Source: Arthrobacter sp. B3I9
GTDB taxonomy: Bacteria > Actinomycetota > Actinomycetes > Actinomycetales > Micrococcaceae
Assembly (NCBI RefSeq): GCF_030816935.1
Contig: NZ_JAUSYO010000001.1
Coordinates: 1,736,001 to 1,800,000 of the forward strand
Length of the DNA: 64,000 nt
Direction of reading: 5' to 3'
A program made the translations under genes and the position numbers. Numbering within the stretch: the stretch's first letter is position 1; each line of letters opens with the position of its first letter. Below, piece by piece: positions 24,314-34,010 of the stretch. The notes beneath the pieces are model-generated. The model searched no databases, had not been told where the DNA came from, and saw only the letters and a list, made by a program, of their open reading frames with translations.

Positions 24314-25234
24314 TTACAGCCGAACCCGGCGGGGCGGCCGGAAACCGGCGGCTTCTGCGTGGGCGACCGACTCGAACCAGACTCCCGCCGCGGTTTCCTC
24401 GTATGACGGGCTGCTTTCGTCGTGATAGGTCATGGAGGAAGCATCGCCCTTGACGGTGAAACCCTCGGGAGCGCTGCCGTCAGCTCTTGGTGCTGCCGAT
24501 CCCTCCCCATAGGGCTGGTCCAGGGCGAGGTGGCCGGCTGGTTCCGCCCGGTGGCTGGCAAAGCCGTCGGCGGGCCTGTCCTGTTCCTCCAGCAGGCCCG
24601 CTTCAGCAGCGGCTGATTCGGCGCCGGGAAGGGTGGGGGCATGCGATTGGGTGTATTCGGGGTGGTGCACAGGCGCGTTCGCTGCTCCGGCGGCAGCCGC
24701 GCCCGCCGGTGTCGTGCGCTCTTCCTGAACGGCGCTCGCTCCCGAGGAGGGCTCGTGATGGACGGCAGCGTGCGGCTCGGCCGGCGGCGTTTCCGACCAT
24801 TGCGTCTCCCACTCCGCCTGCTCCTGCCCGGCCCCGGCCTGCGTCTTCCCGGTCCCGGCAGCGGGCTGCACTGTCCCAGTCCCGGCGGCAGGCTGCCCAC
24901 CCTGCTCACGCCCGGCGGCGGGCTGCCCACCCTGCTCACGCGCGGCGGCTGGCTCCTCCTGCGCCGTGCGGGGCGCCACCGGCTCGGCGTTGCCGAACCC
25001 TGCGGCTGAGGGGATGCCGGTGGTACCGGCAGCTACGGCCGACGCCGCGGCGCTGCCACCGGACAACGCGCCGTCGTGCCTCTCCCCGCCCGGGGGAGCC
25101 GTGGGCGGGGCGCCGGTACCCGCGACGGTACCGGCCTCCGAGGACCCAGCCGCACTACGGGAGTTGCGGTTCAACAGCCACCAGACGACGGCGACAATCA
25201 CCACGATGACGATGAGCCAGATAAGCCAATCCAT
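24314..25234 (-). CDS. membrane protein with C-terminal sunset-type motif
   Basis: From ATG 25234 the protein has 306 residues. A single helix (WLIWLIVIVVIVAVVWWLLN, residues 3-22) is followed by about 230 residues of low complexity rich in Ala, Gly, Gln, Glu and Pro, including two REQGGQPAAG repeats. The C-terminal 45 residues (GFTVKGDASSMTYHDESSPSYEETAAGVWF, then AEAAGFRPPRR) match the pattern F-x-V-K-G-x3-SM-x-YH-x3-SP-x-Y-x2-T-x3-VWF of actinobacterial sunset-type domains. Function is unknown. An in-frame ATG at 25261 is possible but puts a non-hydrophobic stub before the helix. Confidence 0.75.
   Translation of the reverse strand: MDWLIWLIVIVVIVAVVWWLLNRNSRSAAGSSEAGTVAGTGAPPTAPPGGERHDGALSGGSAAASAVAAGTTGIPSAAGFGNAEPVAPRTAQEEPAAAREQGGQPAAGREQGGQPAAGTGTVQPAAGTGKTQAGAGQEQAEWETQWSETPPAEPHAAVHHEPSSGASAVQEERTTPAGAAAAGAANAPVHHPEYTQSHAPTLPGAESAAAEAGLLEEQDRPADGFASHRAEPAGHLALDQPYGEGSAAPRADGSAPEGFTVKGDASSMTYHDESSPSYEETAAGVWFESVAHAEAAGFRPPRRVRL
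24891..24950. repeat. 30-bp tandem duplication
   Basis: Two near-identical 30-base units starting GGCTGCCCACCCTGCTCACG lie inside the sunset-type gene and encode REQGGQPAAG twice. They differ at about one position. Confidence 0.9.
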
Positions 25235-25338
25235 AGCAGAGCCCTTCGGTCCAGGAGGCAAGGTTGCCGTTGCTTGACGGTACGTCCGCCCGGAGGCGGC
25301 TGTCCACCCTCGCGGAACCCGCCCTGTAGCCTCTCATC

Positions 25339-26277
25339 ATGGATTTCAAGAGACTGCGGATTCTCCGGGAGCTCGCCCACCGCGGCACGGTCGGAGCCAC
25401 CGCCGAGGCTCTGAATGTGACGCCCTCCGCCGTCTCCCAGCAGCTCAGGACCCTGCAGGAGGAGCTCGGGGTGGTCCTCGTGGAAAAGTCCGGCCGCGGA
25501 GTGCGCCTGACCGAGGCGGGACTGGCCATGGCCGCCGCAGCGGCCGAGGTGTCCACGGCCATGGCCCGTGCTGAAGCCACCATCGACATCTACCGCCTCG
25601 GATGGCAGACGCACGTGAAGGCCGCGTTCTTCCCCAGCGCCGCCGAGATGTTCCTGCCCGGGCTGCTGCACCGGGTCAAGGCGATTGACGGGCTGCGCTT
25701 CGAGGCGCACTTCGAGGATCCCAATGTGGCCGGGTTCGCGGCGCTCACCGCCGACTACGACGTCGTCCTGGCCCACAGCGTCGACGGCCCGGACGTTTTC
25801 GCCCGGCAGGGCCTCGTGGTGGAACCGTTGCTGGACGAGCCGCTCGACGTCGCCGTCCCGGCCGGCCACATCCTCGCCGACAAGGACGTGCTCTGTGCGC
25901 AGGACGTGATCGGCTATCCGTGGATGGGCGTGCCGGAGGGCTTCCCCTTCGACACCGTCCTCCGGCAGATCGAGGTGCAGGCGGACTCGCCGGCGGTCCG
26001 CGCGCAGCTTTACCCGGATCTGCGCGTCCTGGAAGCGCTTGTGAGCGCGGGACACGGACTCAGCCTGCTGCCGCGCTACACCGCGCTGAAGAACCAGGGA
26101 CAGGGGTTCGTCCTGCGTCCGCTGTCCGGCGTCAAGGCGAGCCGGAGCATCGTGGCCCTGGCCCGCCCCGACGTCGCGGCCCGGACCACCATCCAGCAGG
26201 TGCTGTCCCTGTTGAAAGCCGAAGCGCGGGCCGTGGCGGAAGCTCCCGAACTGCGGAACGCAGCGCGCCTCAGCTGA
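25339..26277 (+). CDS. LysR-family transcriptional regulator
   Basis: The 312-residue protein has an N-terminal helix-turn-helix (LRILRELAHRGTVGATAEALNVTPSAVSQQLRTLQEELG), a linker helix and a periplasmic-binding-fold effector domain (VKAAFFPSAAEMFLPGLL, VVLAHSVDG, LGLSLLPRY-like SAGHGLSLLPRYTAL). The target is unknown. TAGCCT at 25327-25332 ends six bases before the ATG and there is no ribosome site, so translation is probably leaderless. It is divergent from the sunset-type gene and sits upstream of ilvD in the same direction, but no evidence ties it to the ilv genes. Confidence 0.9.
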   Translation: MDFKRLRILRELAHRGTVGATAEALNVTPSAVSQQLRTLQEELGVVLVEKSGRGVRLTEAGLAMAAAAAEVSTAMARAEATIDIYRLGWQTHVKAAFFPSAAEMFLPGLLHRVKAIDGLRFEAHFEDPNVAGFAALTADYDVVLAHSVDGPDVFARQGLVVEPLLDEPLDVAVPAGHILADKDVLCAQDVIGYPWMGVPEGFPFDTVLRQIEVQADSPAVRAQLYPDLRVLEALVSAGHGLSLLPRYTALKNQGQGFVLRPLSGVKASRSIVALARPDVAARTTIQQVLSLLKAEARAVAEAPELRNAARLS

Positions 26278-26295
26278 CACGGGGACTAGGAGGTG

Positions 26296-26322
26296 TCCAC
26301 GTAGTGAGACGAGAGTCCACTA
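26296..26322 (+). promoter_or_regulatory. BCAA regulon operator upstream of ilvD
   Basis: The segment TGTCCACGTAGTGAGACG contains TAGTGAGACG at 26302-26311, shared with the ilvB, leuB and leuC/IclR promoters. It lies about 95 bases upstream of the ilvD start. Confidence 0.6.
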
Positions 26323-26405
26323 TTTGATCGAAATAATCCCGGTTTTCCGCTTAATGCACCCTCCGTGGTCGTCCGCTTCCCCGGGTTCACCCTAGACTTT
26401 GAGCC

Positions 26406-28127
26406 ATGAGTGAGGACACCCAAACAACAACAGACACCAAACCGGACATCAAACCACGCAGCCGGGTCGTCACCGATGGAATCCACGCCGCTCCGGCGCG
26501 CGGGATGTTCCGGGCGGTCGGCATGGGCGACGACGACTTCGCCAAGCCGCAGATCGGCGTCGCCAGTTCGTGGAATGAAATCACTCCCTGCAACCTTTCC
26601 CTGAACCGGCTCGCCCAGGGCGCCAAGGAAGGCGTCCACGCCGGCGGCGGGTTCCCGATGCAGTTCGGCACCATCTCGGTCTCCGACGGCATCTCCATGG
26701 GACACGAGGGCATGCACTTTTCCCTCGTTTCCCGCGAAGTCATCGCCGACTCGGTCGAGACCGTCATGCAGGCCGAGCGGATCGACGGTTCCGTGCTCCT
26801 GGCCGGCTGCGACAAGTCGCTCCCCGGCATGCTGATGGCGGCCGCCCGCCTGGACCTCGCCAGCGTCTTCCTCTACGCCGGCTCCATCATGCCCGGCTGG
26901 GTCAAGCTTGAGGACGGCTCCGAAAAGGAAGTCACCCTGATCGATGCTTTCGAGGCCGTGGGCGCCTGCGCCGCCGGCAAGATGAGCCTGGAAGACCTCA
27001 CCCGCATCGAAAAGGCCATCTGCCCGGGCGAAGGCGCCTGCGGCGGCATGTACACGGCCAACACCATGGCCTGCATCGGCGAGGCGTTGGGCATGTCCCT
27101 TCCCGGTTCGGCCGCCCCGCCGTCCGCCGACCGCCGGCGCGACGAGTTCGCCCGGAAGTCCGGCGAAGCCGTCGTCAACCTGCTGCGCCTCGGCATCACC
27201 GCGCGCGACATCATGACCAAGAAGGCGTTCGAGAACGCCATCGCCGTCACCATGGCCTTCGGTGGCTCCACCAACGCCGTGCTGCACCTGCTGGCCATCG
27301 CCCGGGAAGCCGAGGTCGAACTGACCCTCGACGACTTCAACCGGATCGGCGACAAGATCCCACACCTGGGCGACCTGAAGCCGTTCGGCCGTTACGTCAT
27401 GACCGACGTCGACAAGATCGGCGGCGTGCCGGTCATCATGAAGGCCCTGCTCGACGCCGGACTGCTGCACGGCGACTGCCTCACCGTCACCGGCAAAACC
27501 GTGGCTGAGAACCTTGAGGCGATCAACCCGCCGGACGTCGACGGCAAGATCCTCCGGGCACTGGACAACCCCATCCACAAGACCGGCGGCATCACCATCC
27601 TGCACGGTTCCATGGCTCCGGAAGGCGCTGTCGTCAAGAGCGCCGGGTTCGACGCCGATGTCTTCGAAGGCACCGCGCGCGTCTTCGAGCGCGAGCAGGG
27701 CGCCCTGGACGCCCTGGACAACGGCGAGATCCACAAGGGCGACGTCGTCGTCATCCGCTACGAAGGTCCCAAGGGCGGCCCGGGCATGCGTGAAATGCTC
27801 GCCATCACCGGCGCGATCAAGGGCGCAGGCCTGGGCAAGGACGTCCTGCTGCTGACCGACGGCCGCTTCTCCGGCGGTACCACCGGCCTCTGCATCGGCC
27901 ACGTCGCGCCGGAAGCGGTCGACGGCGGCCCCATCGCCTTCGTCCAGGACGGCGACCGGATCCGTGTCGACATCGCTGCCCGCAGCTTCGACCTCCTCGT
28001 CGACGAGACGGAGCTCGAAGCGCGCAAGGTGGGCTGGGAGCCGCTGCCCGCCAGGTACACCAAGGGCGTGCTCGCCAAGTACGCCAAGCTCGTCCACAGC
28101 GCCTCCACCGGCGCTTACTGCGGGTGA
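26406..28127 (+). CDS. ilvD: dihydroxy-acid dehydratase
   Basis: A 573-residue iron-sulfur dehydratase for the third common step of valine, isoleucine and leucine-precursor synthesis. Cluster and active-site motifs are intact: [49 protein letters not shown]. Length matches the family. TAGACT at 26393-26398 ends seven bases before the ATG and no ribosome site is present, so the mRNA may be leaderless. The shared TAGTGAGACG element upstream predicts co-regulation with ilvB, leuB and leuCD. A long GC hairpin follows the stop. Confidence 0.97.
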   Translation: MSEDTQTTTDTKPDIKPRSRVVTDGIHAAPARGMFRAVGMGDDDFAKPQIGVASSWNEITPCNLSLNRLAQGAKEGVHAGGGFPMQFGTISVSDGISMGHEGMHFSLVSREVIADSVETVMQAERIDGSVLLAGCDKSLPGMLMAAARLDLASVFLYAGSIMPGWVKLEDGSEKEVTLIDAFEAVGACAAGKMSLEDLTRIEKAICPGEGACGGMYTANTMACIGEALGMSLPGSAAPPSADRRRDEFARKSGEAVVNLLRLGITARDIMTKKAFENAIAVTMAFGGSTNAVLHLLAIAREAEVELTLDDFNRIGDKIPHLGDLKPFGRYVMTDVDKIGGVPVIMKALLDAGLLHGDCLTVTGKTVAENLEAINPPDVDGKILRALDNPIHKTGGITILHGSMAPEGAVVKSAGFDADVFEGTARVFEREQGALDALDNGEIHKGDVVVIRYEGPKGGPGMREMLAITGAIKGAGLGKDVLLLTDGRFSGGTTGLCIGHVAPEAVDGGPIAFVQDGDRIRVDIAARSFDLLVDETELEARKVGWEPLPARYTKGVLAKYAKLVHSASTGAYCG

Positions 28128-28133
28128 TTCCTA

Positions 28134-28169
28134 CCCTGCGGGCACGGCGCAGGCGCCGTGCCCGCAGGG
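28134..28169 (+). terminator. hairpin after ilvD
   Basis: A 16-bp stem, CCCTGCGGGCACGGCG and its complement at 28154-28169, starts seven bases after the ilvD stop. It lacks a U tract. A second hairpin (CCCTGCCGC/GCGGCAGGG, 28194-28224) follows. Confidence 0.7.
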
Positions 28170-28244
28170 GCCCTCGGAATCCCCCTTATTAAGCCCTGCC
28201 GCCTAAGCGGCTTGAGCGGCAGGGGAGCTAAGAGGATCAACACG

Positions 28245-28303
28245 TGGACAGCGCTGTCCAGATAGTGAGACGCGGAGTGGACGCGTTGACACCCGTCTCA
28301 CTA
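28245..28303 (+). promoter_or_regulatory. ilvB control region: palindrome and inverted pair of BCAA operators
   Basis: TGGACAGCGCTGTCCA (28245-28260) is a perfect palindrome. TAGTGAGACG (28263-28272) and its inverse CGTCTCACTA (28294-28303) follow, with TTGACA (28286-28291) between them as a likely -35. A weak AAAACT at 28310-28315, 18 bases on, would put the transcript start at the leader-peptide ATG. Confidence 0.6.
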
Positions 28304-28321
28304 AGAGGGAAAACTGAACGC

Positions 28322-28384
28322 ATGACCGAGATCGTTACCGCCGGCGTAGTAGTCGTCGTCCTTACCAAGCGCGTGGCTCCATAG
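28322..28384 (+). CDS. ilvB leader peptide (20 aa, valine-rich)
   Basis: A 20-residue frame begins MTEIVTAG and then has five consecutive valine codons (GTA GTA GTC GTC GTC, 28346-28360) and a leucine before ending KRVAP and TAG. It lies directly before a Rho-independent terminator and the ilvBNC genes. A run of end-product codons ahead of a terminator is the established layout of transcription attenuation. Ribosome stalling at the valine codons should favour read-through when valyl-tRNA is scarce. It has no other expected function. Confidence 0.85.
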   Translation: MTEIVTAGVVVVVLTKRVAP

Positions 28385-28451
28385 CCCTCACTGGTAACGA
28401 ACCGTCACGCGCAAACCCCTCGAAGAGCCGCCCAGGCTGAGGGGTTTTTTT
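28369..28451 (+). promoter_or_regulatory. ilvBNC transcription attenuator
   Basis: The terminator stem is AAACCCCTC (28413-28421) with GAGGGGTTT (28439-28447), followed by a run of T. CCCTCA (28385-28390), just after the leader stop codon, can instead pair with TGAGGG (28438-28443) as antiterminator. GCGCGTG (28369-28375) pairs with CACGCGC (28406-28412) as a protector hairpin. The arms are mutually exclusive. Confidence 0.8.
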
Positions 28452-28564
28452 ATTTCCGCACCAGCCGCACCACCAGCACCACGCAAGACCAGCAGCACCA
28501 CGCACTGCCAGCAGTTCCACGATCACAGAAGATCACCCCAGCAGATCCCCAAAGGAAGAGTCCG

Positions 28565-30463
28565 ATGAGCAAAGGATCGCCGATCAGCCCCTCGCTGATG
28601 GCCACAAAGTCCGCTGGAGCCAGCAAGGCTCCGGAACGCGTCGAACGTCCGGCTGACGCCGCCGTCGACAATGCCGCCGTCTCTCCTGTCCTTGGGCCGA
28701 ACAACGTCGTACCCCCGACGGTGATGACCGGCTCAGAAGCTATTGTCCGCTCGCTCGAAGAACTCGGCGTGGACGATATTTTTGGTTTGCCCGGTGGCGC
28801 GATCCTGCCCACCTATGACCCCTTGATGGCTTCCCGAATGAACCACGTTCTGGTCCGTCACGAACAGGGAGCCGGCCACGCCGCGCAAGGCTACGCCATG
28901 GTCACCGGACGGGTGGGCGTCTGCATCGCCACCTCGGGCCCGGGTGCCACCAACCTCGTTACCGCCATCATGGACGCCCACATGGACTCCGTGCCGCTCG
29001 TTGCCATCACCGGCCAGGTCTCCAGCGGAGTGATCGGCACCGATGCTTTCCAGGAAGCGGACATCGTGGGCATCACCATGCCCATCACGAAGCACTCCTT
29101 CCTGGTGACCGACCCCAACGACATCCCGCACGTCATGGCGGAGGCTTTCCATCTCGCCTCGACCGGCCGGCCCGGCCCCGTGCTGGTGGACGTCGCCAAG
29201 GACGCCCAGCAGGGGAAGATGACTTTCTCCTGGCCCCCGAAGGTGGACCTTCCCGGCTACCGTCCGGTGCTCCGCGGCCACAGCAAGCAGGTCCGTGAAG
29301 CGGCCCGGCTGATCGCGGCCGCGAGCAAGCCTGTGCTGTACGTGGGCGGCGGCGTCGTCAAGGCGCATGCCTCTGCCGAACTGCGCGCGCTTGCCGAACT
29401 CACCGGCGCCCCGGTTGTCACCACGCTGATGGCGCGCGGCGTCTTCCCCGACTCGCACCCGCAGCATGTCGGCATGCCCGGCATGCACGGCGCTGTCTCG
29501 GCGGTCACCGCGCTGCAGCAGTCCGATCTTCTGATCACCCTCGGAGCGCGTTTCGATGACCGGGTGACCGGCGTCCTGAAATCGTTCGCCCCGAACGCCA
29601 AGGTCATCCACGCCGACATCGACCCGGCGGAAATCTCCAAGAACCGCACCGCGGACGTTCCGATCGTGGGTTCGGTCAAGGAGATCATTCCGGAACTCAC
29701 CGAGGCCGTGCGCCTGCAGTTCGAGGCGTCCGGCGCCCCCGACCTCGCCACCTGGTGGGCCTTCCTGAACAACCTGAAGGAAACCTACCCGCTCGGCTGG
29801 ACGGAGCCCGAGGACGGTTTGAGCGCACCGCAGCGCGTCATCCAACGCATCGGCGCCCTCACCGGCCCGGAAGGTGTGTTCGTGGCGGGCGTCGGCCAGC
29901 ACCAGATGTGGGCGTCGCAGTTCATCAAGTACGAACGCCCGCACGCCTGGCTGAACTCGGGCGGGGCCGGCACCATGGGCTATGCCGTGCCGGCGGCCAT
30001 GGGCGCCAAGGTCGGCGCCCCGGACCGGGTGGTCTGGGCGATCGACGGCGACGGCTGCTTCCAGATGACCAACCAGGAACTGGCGACCTGCGCGATCAAC
30101 AAGATCCCGATCAAGGTCGCCGTCATCAACAACTCCTCCCTCGGCATGGTGCGGCAGTGGCAGACACTGTTCTATGAAGGCCGGTATTCCAACACGGACC
30201 TCAACACCGGCCACGACACGATCCGGATCCCGGACTTCGTCAAGCTCGCCGACGCCTACGGCTGCGCTTCGTTCCGTTGCGAGCGCGACGAGGACATCGA
30301 CGCCACCATCCAGAAGGCCCTGGAGATCAACGACCGCCCCGTGGTCATCGACTTCGTCGTAAGCCCCAACTCCATGGTGTGGCCGATGGTCCCCGCCGGA
30401 GTCAGCAACAGCCAAATCCAGGTGGCCCGCAACATGACCCCGGAATGGGAAGAGGAGGACTGA
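28565..30463 (+). CDS. ilvB: acetolactate synthase large (catalytic) subunit
   Basis: A 632-residue ThDP- and FAD-dependent enzyme making acetolactate and acetohydroxybutyrate, the first common step to branched-chain amino acids. ThDP glutamate region ([20 protein letters not shown]), FAD-site region and the ThDP-Mg motif ([15 protein letters not shown] with VINN) are complete. An N-terminal extension of about 50 residues precedes the core, as in other actinobacteria. Transcription is gated by the upstream attenuator. The stop lies two bases before ilvN. Confidence 0.97.
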   Translation: MSKGSPISPSLMATKSAGASKAPERVERPADAAVDNAAVSPVLGPNNVVPPTVMTGSEAIVRSLEELGVDDIFGLPGGAILPTYDPLMASRMNHVLVRHEQGAGHAAQGYAMVTGRVGVCIATSGPGATNLVTAIMDAHMDSVPLVAITGQVSSGVIGTDAFQEADIVGITMPITKHSFLVTDPNDIPHVMAEAFHLASTGRPGPVLVDVAKDAQQGKMTFSWPPKVDLPGYRPVLRGHSKQVREAARLIAAASKPVLYVGGGVVKAHASAELRALAELTGAPVVTTLMARGVFPDSHPQHVGMPGMHGAVSAVTALQQSDLLITLGARFDDRVTGVLKSFAPNAKVIHADIDPAEISKNRTADVPIVGSVKEIIPELTEAVRLQFEASGAPDLATWWAFLNNLKETYPLGWTEPEDGLSAPQRVIQRIGALTGPEGVFVAGVGQHQMWASQFIKYERPHAWLNSGGAGTMGYAVPAAMGAKVGAPDRVVWAIDGDGCFQMTNQELATCAINKIPIKVAVINNSSLGMVRQWQTLFYEGRYSNTDLNTGHDTIRIPDFVKLADAYGCASFRCERDEDIDATIQKALEINDRPVVIDFVVSPNSMVWPMVPAGVSNSQIQVARNMTPEWEEED

Positions 30464-30465
30464 AC

Positions 30466-32089
<1,624 letters not shown>

Positions 32090-32125
32090 GCCCGGCCTTC
32101 AGCCGCCAGGCACAGCTCAACGACG

Positions 32126-32163
32126 AGGCCGGGTTCACACTTAACAATGTGAGCCCGGCCTTT
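32126..32163 (+). terminator. terminator of ilvBNC
   Basis: AGGCCGGGTTCACA (32126-32139) pairs with TGTGAGCCCGGCCT (32148-32161), with one wobble, and TTT follows. Confidence 0.85.
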
Positions 32164-32214
32164 CCGTCAGCCTAGACTTGATTTACCCCCGGACTGCAAC
32201 GCAGAGGATCAGCC

Positions 32215-33804
32215 GTGTCAAAACCCGTAGTACTGCTCGCCGAAGAACTTTCGCCCGCCACTATCGAGGCCCTTGGCCCCGACTTCGAGATCCGGCAGAC
32301 CGACGGCGCCGACCGTTCCCAGCTGCTCTCTGCAATCGCCGACGTCGACGCGATCCTCGTCCGCTCCGCCACGCAGCTGGACGCCGAAGCCATCGGTGCC
32401 GCCAAGAACCTCAAGGTCATCGCCCGTGCGGGCGTCGGACTCGACAACGTCGACATCAAGACCGCCACCCAGGCCGGCGTCATGGTGGTCAACGCGCCCA
32501 CGTCCAACATCGTCTCGGCCGCCGAGCTCACCGTCGGCCACATCCTCAGCCTCGCCCGGCACATCCCGCAGGCCTCCGCCGCGCTCAAGGACGGCGAATG
32601 GAAGCGCTCCAAGTACACCGGCATCGAGCTGTTCGAGAAGAAGATCGGCATCATCGGCCTGGGCCGGATCGGTGCCCTCGTCGCCGCCCGCCTGAAGGGC
32701 TTTGACACCAAGATCCTCGCGTACGACCCCTACATCACCTCTGCCCGCGCCGCGCAGCTCGGCGTGCAGCTGGTGACCCTGGACGAGCTGCTCGCACAGT
32801 CGGACTTCATCACCATCCACATGCCCAAGACGCCGGAAACCGTCGGCATGCTGGGCGCCGATGCCTTCAAGAAGATGAAGAGCACGGCCTACGTCGTCAA
32901 CGTCGCCCGCGGCGGCCTGGTGGACGAGGAAGCCCTCTACGCGGCCCTCGAAGCCGGTGACATCGCCGGTGCCGGCGTCGACGTCTTCGTCAAGGAGCCC
33001 AGCACCGACCTGCCGTTCTTCAAGCTCGACAACGTGGTGGTGACCCCGCACCTCGGCGCCTCCACCGACGAGGCCCAGGAGAAGGCAGGGGTCTCGGTGG
33101 CAAAGTCGGTCCGTTTGGCCCTCGCCGGCGAACTGGTGCCCGACGCGGTCAACGTTGCCGGCGGCGTCATCGCCCCGGACGTCCGCCCCGGCATCGCGCT
33201 GGTGGAAAAGCTGGGCCGTATCTTCACTGCCCTGACCCACGCGTCCCTCACCCAGTTCGACCTTGAGGTCGCCGGGGAAATCGCCTCGCTGGACGTGAAG
33301 GTCCTCGAGCTCGCCGCACTCAAGGGCATCTTCGCCGACGTCGTCACCGAGCAGGTCTCGTACGTCAACGCCCCGGTGATCGCGGAGCAGCGCGGCATCA
33401 ACGTACGCCTCATCACGACGCCGGACACCGAGTCCTACCGCAATGTCCTGACGCTGCGCGGGGCCCTCAGCGACGGCAGCCAGATTTCCGTGGCCGGCAC
33501 CCTGACCGGGCCCAAGCAGATCCAGAAACTGGTCGGCGTAAACGGCTACGAGGTCGAAATCCCCATCAGCGAACACCTCGTGGTGGTCGCCTACCTGGAC
33601 CGCCCCGGCGTCATCGGCACCATCGGGCACATCCTCGGCATGAACAACATCAACATCGCCGGCATGCAGGTGGCGCGCCAGGCCGAAGGCGGGCAGGTGC
33701 TCGCCCTGCTGACGATCGACAGCTCCGTTCCACAGCAGGTTCTGGACGCGATCAAGGCCGGCATCGGCGCTGACATGGTTCGGGAAGTGGACCTCGAGGA
33801 CTAG
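32215..33804 (+). CDS. serA: D-3-phosphoglycerate dehydrogenase
   Basis: This 529-residue enzyme opens serine synthesis by oxidising 3-phosphoglycerate. The catalytic D-isomer dehydrogenase part has the NAD motif IGLGRIGALVAARLKGF and TPHLGASTDEAQ. It continues into the intervening ASB domain and a C-terminal ACT domain (YLDRPGVIGTIGHILGMNNINIAGMQV) that senses serine, the long form typical of actinobacteria. GTG start with GAGGA upstream; TAGACT at 32172 is a plausible -10. A GC hairpin follows the stop. Confidence 0.96.
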   Translation: MSKPVVLLAEELSPATIEALGPDFEIRQTDGADRSQLLSAIADVDAILVRSATQLDAEAIGAAKNLKVIARAGVGLDNVDIKTATQAGVMVVNAPTSNIVSAAELTVGHILSLARHIPQASAALKDGEWKRSKYTGIELFEKKIGIIGLGRIGALVAARLKGFDTKILAYDPYITSARAAQLGVQLVTLDELLAQSDFITIHMPKTPETVGMLGADAFKKMKSTAYVVNVARGGLVDEEALYAALEAGDIAGAGVDVFVKEPSTDLPFFKLDNVVVTPHLGASTDEAQEKAGVSVAKSVRLALAGELVPDAVNVAGGVIAPDVRPGIALVEKLGRIFTALTHASLTQFDLEVAGEIASLDVKVLELAALKGIFADVVTEQVSYVNAPVIAEQRGINVRLITTPDTESYRNVLTLRGALSDGSQISVAGTLTGPKQIQKLVGVNGYEVEIPISEHLVVVAYLDRPGVIGTIGHILGMNNINIAGMQVARQAEGGQVLALLTIDSSVPQQVLDAIKAGIGADMVREVDLED

Positions 33805-33818
33805 CCGCCTCCTGGCGG

Positions 33819-33851
33819 ATGCCGGCGGCGCTTTTGAACGCCCGCCGGCGT
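33819..33851 (+). terminator. hairpin after serA
   Basis: ATGCCGGCGGCG pairs with CGCCCGCCGGCGT around an eight-base loop, with one bulge. There is no U tract. Confidence 0.55.
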
Positions 33852-33874
33852 CCGCGGCAGCTGGCCGGCCTGCG

Positions 33875-33930
33875 TACAATAACTGAGTCCGATTCTTCGG
33901 ATCCGGCCGGCGGTCCGGCCTTTACTTTTT
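33875..33930 (+). promoter_or_regulatory. possible promoter and early terminator ahead of the FtsX exporter
   Basis: A good -10, TACAAT (33875-33880), would start transcription near 33887. A GGCCGG-CGGT-CCGGCC hairpin (33905-33920) followed by TTTACTTTTT then lies in the 5' leader, about 80 bases before the exporter start. This could be an attenuator. No good -35 is seen. Confidence 0.4.
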
Positions 33931-34010
33931 GCACACCCGGCCGGGGACGCCTTCACTTCCGTAGGGACTGAACTGCGGTGTGCGCACGCAACCCAGCTTT
34001 CAGGAGCCCA

